Assembly: GCA_949740445.1 (NCBI GenBank)
Contig: CATJIF010000041.1
Coordinates: 32,530-96,529 of the forward strand
Reading direction: 5' to 3'
DNA length: 64,000 nucleotides
From: an uncultured Peptostreptococcaceae bacterium
GTDB taxonomy: Bacteria > Bacillota > Clostridia > Peptostreptococcales > Anaerovoracaceae
The notes under the pieces are model-generated. The model ran no database searches and was not told the origin of the DNA. It saw nothing but the letters and a program-made list of their open reading frames with translations. A program made the translations under genes and the position numbers. Position 1 is the first letter of the stretch, and each line of letters opens with the position of its first letter. This document shows, piece by piece, positions 7,564 to 17,484 of this stretch.

Positions 7564-9234
7564 TTACATCTGGCGAAGGCGGAACGTTTTGACCAGCTGC
7601 TTTAATACACTGGCTTGGGCGCTGAGTTCCTGGCTGGTGGCCGCGCTCTCCTCCGCTGTCGAAGAATTGGTCTGCACAACGCCGGTAATCTGCCCAATCT
7701 GATCCTGGATTTGTTCCACCGCTTCTGCCTGCGTCTGCGCATCGGCGGCAATCCCGTTGATGGTTTCTACAATCGCATGCGAACCAACTACTATGCTTTC
7801 CAGCTGTTTTGCAGTCGCATCCGCGATTTGCGTTCCCTGATTCACTGCAGCAATGGAACGCCCAATCAGCGCCGAAGTCGATTGCGATGCTTCTGCGCTC
7901 TTGGCTGCCAGATTGCGGACTTCATCGGCAACCACGGCAAATCCCTTGCCCGCCGTGCCAGCACGGGCGGCTTCTACGGCGGCATTCAGAGCGAGAATGT
8001 TGGTCTGGAAGGCAATATCCTCAATCGTTTTGATAATCTTCTCAATTTCATTGGAGCTATCGGTAATCTCTTCCATGGCAGTTATCATTTCCTGCATCTT
8101 TTGATTTCCCTCGGCGAGCTGACGGCCCATTCCGCCAACCTGCTCTCGCGCACGCTGAACGCTTTCTGCCGTCTGCTTAACGCTGACTGTAACGGAGCTC
8201 ATAGTTTCTTCCAATTCCTCTACAGCACCGCTCTGCTCCATAGAACCCTGGCTGAGCGCCTGGGCAGCGTTGGACATCTGCTCTGCTCCTCCGGAAACAT
8301 ATTCCGCACTAGTAACAATCTGGCCCATTGTGGTATTGAGTTTCTGAAGAATATCATTTAAGGATGTGCGGATAGAAGCAAAATCCCCGACATACTCCTG
8401 GGTAATCTGTGCCGTCAGATCACCACCGGCAATGCTCTCCAGCACATTGGATATTTCCCCGATATAATTTCTCAGGCGACTGATGGTATTATCAAAGCTT
8501 TGAGACAAAATTCCGATTTCATCGTTGGAATCAATTCCCGCCATCATAGTCTGGTGCTGATTCGACCCCAAATCTCCCTTCTCTAACGTCTGTGCCAATA
8601 CGGTCAGACGGAAGAGCGGATGGGAAACCTGCCTTTTTATATAGGCCCCTATTATCAAAATTCCGAGGATAATCAACACAAGGCCGGTTAAGCAGGACAG
8701 TACAACCGTCAGACCGATTTGCTGCATGGCGGCAGACATGGAGATTCCTGCAAAAATCAGTCCGTCGATCTGGCCGTTGGCATCGTATGTAGGAACGTAG
8801 GAGCAAAGGTGCTTTTCGCCCAAAATAGTAGCTTGCCCCACATAGCTTTCGCCCCGTTTCAGCACTATATCGGCAATCTCGCTGGACAGGCGGGTGCCCA
8901 CAACCCTCTGCCCGTTTTGCTGAATGGTAGTGTAGGCCCGTTCGTCCCCATGAAAAATGGTAAACTCACACCCCATTTCCCGCTTGAGCTCATCCAAAAG
9001 CCCCGTTTTATCGTCATCACCCGAATCGGCAGCCAATTCATAGGCCAGCACATTCGTGCCGCTTACGCATTCGTTTTGCATCATGGACATGGTGAGCCGG
9101 TAGAACATCAGCACACACAGCACCACAACCAGAGTGATGCTCACGCCCAACATCGCCGCAACCAGATTTCCCACCTTGCGGCCAATGCGTTTGATCTTCT
9201 GTTTATCGTTTCCCTTATGTGTGATAGGTCCCAT
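7564..9234 (-). CDS. Methyl-accepting chemotaxis protein
   Basis: 556 residues. Membrane segment at about 22-46, an extracellular single-Cache-like sensor to about 170 ([30 protein letters not shown]), second membrane segment 172-198, HAMP region, then the long coiled-coil signalling domain with the conserved hairpin tip [20 protein letters not shown] and [19 protein letters not shown]. It transmits ligand binding to CheW/CheA. No other chemotaxis gene is in the window. RBS AGGAGAG lies before ATG 9234. The upstream region carries both a sigma-A and a SigD-like promoter. Confidence 0.94.
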   Translation of the reverse strand: MGPITHKGNDKQKIKRIGRKVGNLVAAMLGVSITLVVVLCVLMFYRLTMSMMQNECVSGTNVLAYELAADSGDDDKTGLLDELKREMGCEFTIFHGDERAYTTIQQNGQRVVGTRLSSEIADIVLKRGESYVGQATILGEKHLCSYVPTYDANGQIDGLIFAGISMSAAMQQIGLTVVLSCLTGLVLIILGILIIGAYIKRQVSHPLFRLTVLAQTLEKGDLGSNQHQTMMAGIDSNDEIGILSQSFDNTISRLRNYIGEISNVLESIAGGDLTAQITQEYVGDFASIRTSLNDILQKLNTTMGQIVTSAEYVSGGAEQMSNAAQALSQGSMEQSGAVEELEETMSSVTVSVKQTAESVQRAREQVGGMGRQLAEGNQKMQEMITAMEEITDSSNEIEKIIKTIEDIAFQTNILALNAAVEAARAGTAGKGFAVVADEVRNLAAKSAEASQSTSALIGRSIAAVNQGTQIADATAKQLESIVVGSHAIVETINGIAADAQTQAEAVEQIQDQIGQITGVVQTNSSTAEESAATSQELSAQASVLKQLVKTFRLRQM

Positions 9235-9303
9235 AGATTTCTCTCCTGAATTTATGATTCTGTCTGTGAGTTGATCCTGTTGATGAAAATTACCCCGTTT
9301 ATG

Positions 9304-9354
9304 TATTCGGCAGATACACTAAAAAAATTATATCCTGGAAAGAATTTATTTCAA
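9304..9354 (-). promoter_or_regulatory. Overlapping sigma-A and SigD-like promoters of the chemoreceptor gene
   Basis: Minus strand: TTGAAA (9354-9349), 16-nt spacer, TATAAT (9332-9327). Overlapping it, TAAT, 15 nt, GCCGAATA (9311-9304) resembles the flagellar/chemotaxis SigD consensus TAAA-N15-GCCGATAA. The rest of the 9235-9546 gap holds the potD terminator and nothing else recognised. Confidence 0.45.
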
Positions 9355-9430
9355 TTTTATCCAGGTGCAGGCGGAATGGGGTTTTATATCGGTTGCGCAA
9401 TTCTCCTCGCTCAGCAAATCTCCGCCAAGT

Positions 9431-9477
9431 GAAAAACACAACAGCAACCGCCTTCTAAGGGCGGCCGCTGCTGTGTT
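9431..9477 (-). terminator. Terminator of the potABCD operon
   Basis: An 18-bp nearly perfect stem (9435-9452 with 9460-9477), 7-nt loop, then GTTTTTC on the minus strand, about 70 nt beyond the potD stop codon. Confidence 0.8.
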
Positions 9478-9546
9478 CTATGCGGTTTTCAAATCCGTTT
9501 TCTTCTCTGGCCGTCGAAACCGCACAATGCTCCTTGCGCGCCGGCC

Positions 9547-10635
9547 CTATTGCCCGCAGGCAGCCTTGAATTCGTTCCAGATCTTCGCGTGAGCGTCCTC
9601 CGCCTCCTGGGAGATGTTCTGCACGATTTCGCCCTCGGTTACGGTTTCCGGAACCACCAGCTGATCGTACAGCTCCGCAGAAATGTGTTCCTCCGCCGCC
9701 TTGTTGGTGCAGTAGTAGCCTAAAAATTCAAAGCACTTGGCCGCTACTTCCGGACGGTTCAGATAGTCTAAGAACTGATGCGCCGCATCGCTGTTGGGCG
9801 CTTTAGATGGGATAAAGGCCGCCATGATGCCAAAGCCCAGCCCTTCCTTCGGATAGCAGATTTTCAGATCGTCTCTGGCTGCCAGCGCCGCGTTAACCTG
9901 CGAGGTATAGAGAAATGCTGCGGCAACCTCTTCGCTGACGAGGAAGTCCTGGGTGTTGCTGTCGTTGATGACGCGAACGTTTTCCGCAAGCAGCTTCATC
10001 TTTTCGCCGGCAGCGGCAATCTGATCCAGGTCCTCGGTATTGAAGGACTGCCCCATGGTTTTCAGCGTAATGCCGTTGACCACGCGGTAGTTGGCAATCA
10101 GCGCTACGTTATCCTTCAGCGCAGGGTTCCAGAGATCCTCGTAGCCGGTCAGGTCAAAGCCGGTCAGCGCAGGGTTGTAGACGATGAGCGGAATTCCCGA
10201 GCCCCAGGGGATTGTGTATTCATCCGCAGGGTCGTAGAACTGCCCCTGGTACAGGGGATTGATATTGCCGATGGTGGAAATTTTGGACGGATCCAGCTTT
10301 TGGGCCAGTCCTTCCGCAACCACCAGCTCGATGATATAATCGTCGGCGATTACCAGATCGTAGTCGCCGCCTTCGGTTTCTTCTAACTTCGCAAGCATGG
10401 CCTCGTCGGTATCGAAGTTGGAATAGTAGATGCGGATGCCCGTCTCCGCCTCAAAGTCGGAGAGGACCTCCTGGGGGAACATGCCGTCCCACGTATAGAG
10501 ATTCAGCTCCTTTGCCGTTTCGCCGTCAGAGCCGCTCCCTCCCTGAGAATCGTCGTCTCCGCCGCCTCCACCGCAGCCCGCGAGCAGGCCCATGGCCAAC
10601 AGCAGGCTGAGCAGAATCGCAATCGTCTTTTTCAT
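9547..10635 (-). CDS. potD: Spermidine/putrescine-binding lipoprotein
   Basis: 362 residues. Lipoprotein signal with lipobox LLAGC (Cys21), then a Gly/Asp/Ser linker and a periplasmic-binding fold of the PotD/PotF type: LNLYTWDGMFPQEVLSDFE, YDLVIADDYIIELV, IPWGSGIPLIVYNP and FLDYLNRPEVAAK. It captures polyamines outside the cell and delivers them to PotB/PotC. It is last in the operon, 217 nt after potC; that gap holds a tandem ATGTTTTTTC repeat (15-bp period) and a weak promoter-like TTGCAA, so potD may also be transcribed on its own, as binding proteins are needed in excess. RBS AAGGAGG. Confidence 0.92.
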   Translation of the reverse strand: MKKTIAILLSLLLAMGLLAGCGGGGGDDDSQGGSGSDGETAKELNLYTWDGMFPQEVLSDFEAETGIRIYYSNFDTDEAMLAKLEETEGGDYDLVIADDYIIELVVAEGLAQKLDPSKISTIGNINPLYQGQFYDPADEYTIPWGSGIPLIVYNPALTGFDLTGYEDLWNPALKDNVALIANYRVVNGITLKTMGQSFNTEDLDQIAAAGEKMKLLAENVRVINDSNTQDFLVSEEVAAAFLYTSQVNAALAARDDLKICYPKEGLGFGIMAAFIPSKAPNSDAAHQFLDYLNRPEVAAKCFEFLGYYCTNKAAEEHISAELYDQLVVPETVTEGEIVQNISQEAEDAHAKIWNEFKAACGQ

Positions 10636-10852
10636 GGTTTTTCCTCCTTGTTTTTGCGCGATAGGCGCAAACTATCCTATTTACATGCGGAATGCTTCGT
10701 TTTGCAAAAGCGCCGCGCCGGTTCGTATGAAATGTTTTTTCCTGAGATGTTTTTTCAGGCAAATGCGAATGGACAACCAAAGCCGCTTTTGCTCCGCTGC
10801 CCATGCGGCAGGCGGCCGCATGCGCTGCTTGCCCCTGCCGCAGCCGCAAGCC

Positions 10853-11674
10853 CTATGCCGCCGCTTCCGCCTGCTGCGCTTCGGCAGCCCTTTTCTGCCG
10901 CCGTCTGCCCTGCGCGGAAATGAAGTTCGACAGCAGCAGCGCCGCGATGATAACCACCAGCAGCAGCGCCGCAAGGGCGTTGATCTCCGGCGTTACGCCG
11001 GTTTTCAGCTTCGTGTATATCTTGATGGGCAGCGTATTGACCTTCGGCCCTGTTACAAACAGGCTGATAACCACGTCGTCGAAGGACATGGCAAAGGCCA
11101 GCAGCATGCCCGACAGCACCGCCGGCAGAATCATGGGCAGCGTAATATCCCAAAACAGCCGGAAAGGCCCTGCTCCCAGATCCCTTGCCGCCTCTTCTAT
11201 GCTCTTATCCATGCCGGCAAGCCGCGCCTTTACCATCATAAAAATGTAGGGCACGCAGAAGGTCGTATGGGCGATAATCAGCGTCGTCATGCCAAAGGGC
11301 AGCCCCATCAGAGAAAAGGTTGCCATAAATACCATGCCCAAAATGATTTCGGGAATCATCATCGGCAGCGTGGAGATATATTCGATCCATCCGTTGGCTC
11401 TCAGCTTTACCTTCTCCATCCCCAAAGCGCCCATCGTCCCGATGACCGTGGCTGCCCCGCAGCTGCAAAGCGCTAACACCAGGCTGTTGACCAGCGCCTC
11501 GCGCAGATCCCGGTCCGAAAACAGCTCGCGGTACCATTTCAGCGACAGCCCGCCCCACACCGACGTGATTTTCGACTCGTTGAATGAATACACCACTGTC
11601 AGCAAAATGGGAACGTAGGTCAGCGCCAGAATCGCAGCCAGATAAGCGTGCGACCACTTCCACTGCTTCTTCAT
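10853..11674 (-). CDS. potC: Spermidine/putrescine ABC transporter permease
   Basis: 273 residues, about six membrane helices beginning AYLAAILALTYVPILLTVVY. The cytoplasmic EAA loop reads EEAARDLGAGPFRLFWDITL, the segment that docks on the PotA ATPase. Typical PotC length and sequence. The start overlaps the potB stop by 4 nt, so the two permease subunits are translationally coupled. The C-terminus is Arg/Lys/Ala-rich. Confidence 0.93.
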   Translation of the reverse strand: MKKQWKWSHAYLAAILALTYVPILLTVVYSFNESKITSVWGGLSLKWYRELFSDRDLREALVNSLVLALCSCGAATVIGTMGALGMEKVKLRANGWIEYISTLPMMIPEIILGMVFMATFSLMGLPFGMTTLIIAHTTFCVPYIFMMVKARLAGMDKSIEEAARDLGAGPFRLFWDITLPMILPAVLSGMLLAFAMSFDDVVISLFVTGPKVNTLPIKIYTKLKTGVTPEINALAALLLVVIIAALLLSNFISAQGRRRQKRAAEAQQAEAAA

Positions 11675-12549
11675 ATCAGCCCCTCCAGTTCTCTGGTCTT
11701 TGCGATCCTGCGGTACAGGCTTAAAAGCACTGTGGTTATCAGCATCAGCACCACCGACATGGCCGCGGCCAGCGGCAGGTTTCTGCCCTTGGTCAGAAAT
11801 TCCTGAATCAGGCTTCCCACTAAAACGATTTTATTTCCGCCCAGGATATCCGCGATAAAAAACAGCCCCATGGACGGGATAAAGGTCAGGATAACGCCGG
11901 AGAGAAGCCCCGGCATGGTCAGCGGCAGCGTAATGCTGAAAAACGCCTTGATGCGCCCTGCCCCCAGGTCCCTTGCCGCATCTAAAAGCGACCAGTCCAT
12001 CTTCTCCGCGCTGGAATACACCGCTAAAATCATAAAGGGCAAAAGCGCGTAGATCATTCCCACCACCACTGCCGGGTAGGTGTACAGCAATTTCAGCGGC
12101 CGGTCCGTTATGCGCAGTCCCATGAGAAGCTGATCCAGCGTCCCATTGCTGCGGAATACGATAATCCATCCGTACAGGCGAATTAGGCTGCTGGTCCAGA
12201 AGGGCAGCATAATCAGAAGCATCATCCGGCGTTTCCAGTCCGCGGAAAGCCGGGCCATAAAGTAGCCAAAGGGATAGCCGATCAGAATAATCAGCACCGT
12301 AGAAGTCAGCGCCAGCTTCAGCGAAGCAGCAAACGTAGACAGGTACATGGGCTCAAGCATCTGCGCGTAATTATCCAGCGTAAATTCGTTGACAAAGCCC
12401 CACACCTGGGCCCGGCTCATAAAGCTGAGATAGATCATATAGAGCAGTGGCCCGAGAACGAAGATCAGCGCCACCGCATAAATAGGAAGCAGCAGAAGCG
12501 CCTGTGCACCGGACTGCTGCCCCAGTCTGTTTTGGTGTTTTTTTCTCAT
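11671..12549 (-). CDS. potB: Spermidine/putrescine ABC transporter permease
   Basis: 292 residues with about six membrane helices; the first is LLLPIYAVALIFVLGPLLYM. The EAA loop is DAARDLGAGRIKAFFSITLP. Together with PotC it forms the membrane channel of the PotABCD importer. Overlaps potA by 4 nt upstream and potC by 4 nt downstream. Confidence 0.93.
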   Translation of the reverse strand: MRKKHQNRLGQQSGAQALLLLPIYAVALIFVLGPLLYMIYLSFMSRAQVWGFVNEFTLDNYAQMLEPMYLSTFAASLKLALTSTVLIILIGYPFGYFMARLSADWKRRMMLLIMLPFWTSSLIRLYGWIIVFRSNGTLDQLLMGLRITDRPLKLLYTYPAVVVGMIYALLPFMILAVYSSAEKMDWSLLDAARDLGAGRIKAFFSITLPLTMPGLLSGVILTFIPSMGLFFIADILGGNKIVLVGSLIQEFLTKGRNLPLAAAMSVVLMLITTVLLSLYRRIAKTRELEGLI

Positions 12550-13607
12550 CGCTGCTCTTCCTTTTCTACAATCACTACGTTTTCTTTATCCCAGTCAAAG
12601 GTCAGCGCCTGCCCCGGCTCGGCGTCGAAGTTGATGCCGTGCCTGGTAGCGACCACGCTTACGCCGTTTTCCATCGCAAGCTCGATGCGCAGAAGCCCTC
12701 CGGCAAAAGATTTTTCGCGCACCACGGCAGAGGCCCCGCCGGGGCATCCCAAAAGGATGTTTTCCGTGCGGCAGGCCAGGCTGATGCGGCTGCCCGGCGG
12801 CAGCTGCGTGGCACAGATGGGAAGCTCCGCACCGCCCACCATGGCCGTGGCCTGCTCTCCGCTTTTGCGCACCACGGCGTCGATGATGTTGGCGTTTCCG
12901 ACAAACTGCGCCACAAAGGCCGTCCTCGGCTGATTGTACACCTGGTCGGGCGTGCCGATCTGCTGAAAACGCCCATCCTTCATCACCACGATGCGGTCCG
13001 ACATGTTAATGGCTTCTTCCTGATCGTGGGTAATATAAATAAAGGTAATCCCCAGTTTTTTCTGCAGCCGCGAAAGCTCCAGCTGCATCTGGCGGCGCAA
13101 CTGCAAATCCAAGGCGCCCAGCGGTTCGTCCAAAAGAAGCACCCGCGGGCGGTTGATCAGCGCCCGGGCGATAGCCACCCGCTGCTGCTGGCCGCCGGAC
13201 AGCTCGTCGGGCCGGCGGTTTGCGTAATTGGACAACTGTACCAGCGAAAGCATTTCCTCCACGCGCTGTGCGATTTCGTTCTTTGCTACCTTCTTTACCT
13301 TCAGGCCGTAGCCCACGTTGGCCGCCACCGTCATGTGCGGAAACAGCGCATAGGACTGAAATACCGTATTGACGTTGCGCTTTTCCGGCGGCAGCGCCGT
13401 CACATCCTCGCCGTCTAAAATCACTCTGCCGCTGTCCGGCGTTAAAAGCCCGGCGATAATCCGCAGCGTCGTGGTTTTTCCGCATCCGGAAGGCCCCAGA
13501 AACGTAATGAATTCGCCTCTGGCCACCTCCATGCTGATTCCTTTTAAGACATTTGTATTTTCAAAGGTCTTCGAAACATTTTCCAGTTTTAATATGTAAT
13601 TTTCCAT
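12546..13607 (-). CDS. potA: Spermidine/putrescine ABC transporter ATPase
   Basis: 353 residues. Walker [13 protein letters not shown], signature [15 protein letters not shown], Walker [13 protein letters not shown] and switch His in YITHDQEEA are all intact, followed by a C-terminal TOBE/regulatory domain from about 240. It drives polyamine import by ATP hydrolysis. First gene of potABCD, about 65 nt after a strong promoter that overlaps a dyad. Confidence 0.94.
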   Translation of the reverse strand: MENYILKLENVSKTFENTNVLKGISMEVARGEFITFLGPSGCGKTTTLRIIAGLLTPDSGRVILDGEDVTALPPEKRNVNTVFQSYALFPHMTVAANVGYGLKVKKVAKNEIAQRVEEMLSLVQLSNYANRRPDELSGGQQQRVAIARALINRPRVLLLDEPLGALDLQLRRQMQLELSRLQKKLGITFIYITHDQEEAINMSDRIVVMKDGRFQQIGTPDQVYNQPRTAFVAQFVGNANIIDAVVRKSGEQATAMVGGAELPICATQLPPGSRISLACRTENILLGCPGGASAVVREKSFAGGLLRIELAMENGVSVVATRHGINFDAEPGQALTFDWDKENVVIVEKEEQR

Positions 13608-13643
13608 GCCACCCCCGCTGAAATATCTCTCCCCTTATACTGC

Positions 13644-13707
13644 AAGCCGGCAAGGCATAAGGCTCTGCCGGCTTTTTAATCATACATGGAAATACTCTCC
13701 ATGTCAA
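13644..13707 (-). promoter_or_regulatory. potABCD promoter with operator-like dyad and 5'-terminal hairpin
   Basis: Minus strand TTGACA (13707-13702), 17 nt, TATGAT (13684-13679): a near-consensus sigma-A promoter. A perfect dyad ACATGGA-N7-TCCATGT (13684-13704) fills the spacer, a position where a bound repressor would block RNA polymerase. The predicted start, around 13672, begins with a 9-bp hairpin AAGCCGGCA/TGCCGGCTT (13644-13674), which could stabilise the transcript. The same hairpin has a T-run on plus and could terminate antisense transcription. Confidence 0.7.
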
Positions 13708-13719
13708 CACGGCCGCAAA

Positions 13720-16251
13720 TCAGAACATATCCGAAAAGCGCCGCTTTTCCTGAATCGCAGCATCAATCTCTGCTGCCTTTCTAATATCGCCGATGAGAAT
13801 CGCTCCCGACAGGCGGTTGTTGATAAAATAGCACTTCTGGTACTGCTTTCTCACCGGGTCGCTGATTTCCACCGTCTTGTACTCTGTCTGCGGATCGCTT
13901 CCCACATCGCCTGCGGCAAACAGAGCCGAATGCATCCCCTGAAAAGATATGCCGGCGCTGATGGTTTTATACGGCAGTTCATCGCCTGTTGCCGCCGCTC
14001 CGGCGATCTGCCCCTGCTGCTGCGCCTCCGGCCAGATGGCGTAATTGATCTCTTCAAACTGTGCGCAGTCACCGCAGGCAAACACCTCCGGTGCACTGGT
14101 GCGCATGTGCTCGTCTACGATCACCGCCCGCTTTACAGCAATGCCCGAGGCCTCGGCCACTGCCGTATTGGCCCTTACGCCGGCAGACACGACGACCAGG
14201 TCGGCCGGCACGCTTTCTCCGCTGGCAAGTAGCACGCCGGTTAGCCTTTCTCTGCCCTGGATTTCCTGGATCTGCACGCCGCAGCGGACGTCGATTCCCG
14301 CCTCCTGAATGATTTCGCACAGAAGCTTCGACCCTGCCTCGTCTATCTGGCGGCTCATCAGCCGCGGTGCCGCCTCTAAGATGACGACTTCACAGCGGGC
14401 CCGCTTCAGCTCCCAGGCAGCCTCCAGCCCCAAAACCCCGCCGCCGATTACCACCGCGCGCTTTGCCTGCGCAAGAAGCCTCTGCAGCTTTTTTACGTCG
14501 GAAATGTCCCGTATGGCGACCACCTGCTCCTGTTCGATTCCGGGGATGGGTGGGATAAAGCAGCGCGCTCCCAAAGCGTAAATGCACTTATCGTAATTCA
14601 GCTTCATCCCGTCGCTGAGCGTTACTGTCTTTTTCTCCGTATCGATGGCCTCTGCCCTGCGCGAGAGCATGGTAACAATGTTCTGCTCCTGATACCACGC
14701 TTTGTCGCGGATGGCGATGGACGCCGGATCGAGATCCGCCAGCATGGTTTTGGTCAGCATGGGACGGTTGTAGGGCAGCACCGGTTCTTCGCTCACCAAA
14801 AGGATCGTCGCAGTGCTATCCCGCTCGCGGATGGCCTGTGCCGCGCTGACTGCCGCGCATCCGCCGCCTAAAACTACGTAAGTCTGTTTGGTATTTCTTT
14901 GGTATCCGACTTCGGCTGGCTCCACAGGCACGAAGTGCTCGGGCCCCACGCCGCAGACGGGGCAGCGCTCCGTCCCTTCGGGAAAAACATCTCCACAGAT
15001 CAGGCACTTGACCAAACGAGGCCTACTGCTCTTTGCCGCTTTAGGGATTTCATATCCCAGAAGCAGGCATCCGAACTGGAAACCGTATTCGTAGGCGTCG
15101 ATCAGCTCGATCCCGTCGGGCTTGAATTTGACGCGGAAGCCCTCCTGTACCTTCATCTTCAGCTGTGACAGTCTCTGCGTGAGATTTGCCACCGCCTCGC
15201 CGCTCCATCCGTAGCTTCCGAAAACAGCAGCGTATTTGCCTCCGTGCACGATGCTGTTCATGGAGGTTGTCAGATCCCAGATGGGCTTCAGCGCATCGCC
15301 TAATATCGTCGGCGTTCCCAGAAGGAAGCCGTCGGCAAGAGCAATCTCCTGCAAAACGGCGGCAGCATCCGCCTTTGTCATATCGTAAAGCGTTACGTCG
15401 ATTTCACCGCTTGCGCAGATTCCCTCGGCGATGTTCTCCGCCAGCTTCGTCGTGTAGCCGTAGGCACTGACATAGGGGATCACTACCTTTTTTCTTCCTT
15501 CTTTTGTCTCTTCTTCGCACCACTTCCGATACTGCGATACCAGCTGCGGAATGTTACAGTCCAGCACAGGGCCGTGGCCCGTGCACAAAAGCTCGATATC
15601 CAGGCCCTCTATGCGGTCAAGCGCCCTGCGCATAAAGGAACGGAAGGGGGCAATGATGTGGTCGAAGTAATATTTTACCGCGCTTTCATACGCCGCCTCG
15701 TCCGTTACCTCGCTTCGCAGCACGCCGTCAAAGGAGTAGTGTGCACCGAAGGAATCGCAGCACAGCAGCGCCTTTTCCTCTTCGATCCAGGTATACATGG
15801 TATCCGGCCAGTGCAGATTGGGAAGTGCAAAGAAATGCAGCGTCTTTTCTCCGACCCGCAGGCAGTCGTTGTCTTTTACCGGCAGGCCGTAAAAATCGCA
15901 GTTGACAATGTGTTTTAAAAAGCCGAGGGCGCAGGCGGTTCCCACGATTTTGATATTGGGGTTTTGCTCGATCAGCCGTTCAATGCTCCCGGCGTGATCT
16001 GGCTCCGTATGCTCTACCACCAGATATTCCACGGCCTCCAGCGGCGTTATCTCCTGCACCTTTTCGATGTACTCATCGAAAAACTCCGGCTTTACTGTTT
16101 CGAACAGCACGGCTGGACCCCCGGTTTTCAGCACGTAAGCGTTATACGTGGTGCCGTGCTCCGTTTCCATGATGACATCGAATACCCGCAGCGCTTTATC
16201 CACAGCGCCAGCCCAATAAATATCCTTCTGTTTCAGCTGTAATGCTTTCAT
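13720..16251 (-). CDS. Class F flavodiiron protein: FDP core + short rubredoxin + NADH:rubredoxin reductase
   Basis: 843 residues from ATG 16251 (GGGAGG upstream). Domain 1 (to about 245): metallo-beta-lactamase-like di-iron site with HTEPDH, NLHWPD, CCDSFGAH and TGHGP. Domain 2 (about 250-395): flavodoxin, VVIPYVSAYGYTTKLAENI. Domain 3: rubredoxin-like CLICG...CPVCG with unusually short spacing. Domain 4 (about 455-843): FAD/NAD-binding NROR, starting YVVLGGGCAAVSAAQAI and later VVIGGGVLGLEAAWEL and FACGDCAQFEE. The same four-domain order is known from Clostridioides difficile, where it is a self-contained NADH:O2 oxidoreductase producing water. It protects an anaerobe from oxygen, possibly NO. 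Downstream of trxB but separated from it by a terminator. Confidence 0.93.
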   Translation of the reverse strand: MKALQLKQKDIYWAGAVDKALRVFDVIMETEHGTTYNAYVLKTGGPAVLFETVKPEFFDEYIEKVQEITPLEAVEYLVVEHTEPDHAGSIERLIEQNPNIKIVGTACALGFLKHIVNCDFYGLPVKDNDCLRVGEKTLHFFALPNLHWPDTMYTWIEEEKALLCCDSFGAHYSFDGVLRSEVTDEAAYESAVKYYFDHIIAPFRSFMRRALDRIEGLDIELLCTGHGPVLDCNIPQLVSQYRKWCEEETKEGRKKVVIPYVSAYGYTTKLAENIAEGICASGEIDVTLYDMTKADAAAVLQEIALADGFLLGTPTILGDALKPIWDLTTSMNSIVHGGKYAAVFGSYGWSGEAVANLTQRLSQLKMKVQEGFRVKFKPDGIELIDAYEYGFQFGCLLLGYEIPKAAKSSRPRLVKCLICGDVFPEGTERCPVCGVGPEHFVPVEPAEVGYQRNTKQTYVVLGGGCAAVSAAQAIRERDSTATILLVSEEPVLPYNRPMLTKTMLADLDPASIAIRDKAWYQEQNIVTMLSRRAEAIDTEKKTVTLSDGMKLNYDKCIYALGARCFIPPIPGIEQEQVVAIRDISDVKKLQRLLAQAKRAVVIGGGVLGLEAAWELKRARCEVVILEAAPRLMSRQIDEAGSKLLCEIIQEAGIDVRCGVQIQEIQGRERLTGVLLASGESVPADLVVVSAGVRANTAVAEASGIAVKRAVIVDEHMRTSAPEVFACGDCAQFEEINYAIWPEAQQQGQIAGAAATGDELPYKTISAGISFQGMHSALFAAGDVGSDPQTEYKTVEISDPVRKQYQKCYFINNRLSGAILIGDIRKAAEIDAAIQEKRRFSDMF

Positions 16252-16349
16252 AGCTTCCTCCCATTCCGAAAATAAAATCCCTTCGTAGTATGGTCGGATG
16301 CACATTCTTTTTATACCTCTTTTTTCCTGGATTCAAACAATCCGGCAAA

Positions 16350-16377
16350 TAAAATGAGGAAGCCTTTTAGGCTTCCT
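16350..16377 (-). terminator. Terminator after trxB
   Basis: Minus strand AGGAAGCC-TAAAA-GGCTTCCT followed by CATTTTATTT, 4 nt beyond the trxB stop codon. Confidence 0.7.
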
Positions 16378-16380
16378 GCA

Positions 16381-17322
16381 TCAGCTCTGGCATTCTTCGA
16401 TATACTTTCCTGCCTCCACGGCGGCGATGGCTCCGTCTGCGACTGCCGTCACCACCTGGCGCAGGCTTTTTTTGCGGATATCCCCGGCGGCAAACACGCC
16501 AGGCAGGTTAGTGCGCATGGATTCGTCGGTAAGAAGATAGCCGTTTTCGTGGGACAGCTGCTCTAAAAAAGGCCCGCTCTGCGGCCGGTAGCCGACAAAG
16601 ACAAACAGGCCGAATACCCCATCCTGCGGGTCGGGCGTCATCGAAGTGACTTCTCCGGTGATTACGTTCCGGATGCGGATTTCGTTGATCAGCCCTTCGC
16701 CCTGGATTTCGTCGATCACCGAATTCCAGACAAAGGTAATCTTTTCGTTGGCAAAGGCCCGCTCCGTTATGGATTTTGCCGCCCGCAGCTGATCCCTGCG
16801 GTGGACAACAGTAACCTTGCGGGCAAACCGCGTAAGGTAGACCGCCTCCTCCACAGCCGCGTCTCCGCCGCCGGCGACGATGACTTCAAGCCCTGTAAAA
16901 AACGGGCCGTCGCAGGTGGCGCAGTACGAAACGCCCCTTCCTGCAAACTCTTCCTCGCCAGGGCATCCGATCTTCGCAGGGGAGGCTCCTGCCGCTACGA
17001 TAACGGCTTTCGCCCGGTAGGTATTCTTCTGGCAGACGATTGTTTTTTCCGTGCCGGAAAGCTGCACGGATACGACGCCATCCGTTACCCGCTCCACGCT
17101 AAAGCGCTGCACCTGGTCGGCCATGCGGGAAACCAAAGAGCTGCCGGACTCCTCCGGAAGCGCTCCGGGGTAATTGTCGATTTCCGCCGTCTGTACGATC
17201 TGACCGCCATCCTTTTCCCGTTCGATGATCAGCGTTGACAGCCGCGCCCTGCCGGCATAGAGGCCGGCTGCAAGGCCCGCAGGCCCCGCTCCGATGATAA
17301 TGACATCGTATTGCTTTTCCAT
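16381..17322 (-). CDS. trxB: Thioredoxin reductase (NADPH-type)
   Basis: 313 residues, standard length. FAD-binding [19 protein letters not shown], redox-active disulfide [16 protein letters not shown]-binding [19 protein letters not shown] and C-terminal FAD motif [15 protein letters not shown]. It reduces thioredoxin with NADPH. No thioredoxin gene is adjacent. Upstream, an 11-bp sequence TATCGCATGCG occurs twice, a possible regulatory site. Downstream comes the oxygen-reducing flavodiiron fusion, so both act in redox defence. Confidence 0.93.
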   Translation of the reverse strand: MEKQYDVIIIGAGPAGLAAGLYAGRARLSTLIIEREKDGGQIVQTAEIDNYPGALPEESGSSLVSRMADQVQRFSVERVTDGVVSVQLSGTEKTIVCQKNTYRAKAVIVAAGASPAKIGCPGEEEFAGRGVSYCATCDGPFFTGLEVIVAGGGDAAVEEAVYLTRFARKVTVVHRRDQLRAAKSITERAFANEKITFVWNSVIDEIQGEGLINEIRIRNVITGEVTSMTPDPQDGVFGLFVFVGYRPQSGPFLEQLSHENGYLLTDESMRTNLPGVFAAGDIRKKSLRQVVTAVADGAIAAVEAGKYIEECQS

Positions 17323-17355
17323 AAACTATTCCTCTCCGGCGCACAAGCGCCCTGG

Positions 17356-17432
17356 TATCGCATGCGTATTCCCCACCGGCAAAGGATTGACACCTCTCCC
17401 ATCGGGGTCCTTCGTTTAGCATATCGCATGCG
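17356..17432. repeat. Direct repeat TATCGCATGCG upstream of trxB
   Basis: Two exact 11-bp copies at 17356-17366 and 17422-17432, 66 bp apart, each with a GCATGC palindromic core, in the trxB upstream region. Possible regulator-binding sites. Confidence 0.4.
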
Positions 17433-17458
17433 CCCTGTTTTTATGCGAATATGAAAGC

Positions 17459-17484
17459 CAAAAAGCGCGGCTCCTGCCGCGCTT
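17459..17484 (-). terminator. Terminator of the cardiolipin synthase gene
   Basis: Minus strand AAGCGCGGC-AGGA-GCCGCGCTT TTTGG; the stem begins at the cls stop codon. Confidence 0.7.

Noticed and set aside
13644..13677. GC hairpin with T-run on plus as terminator of a plus-strand gene
   Set aside because: No plus-strand gene is nearby; it falls at the 5' end of the potABCD transcript on minus, so I read it as a leader hairpin.
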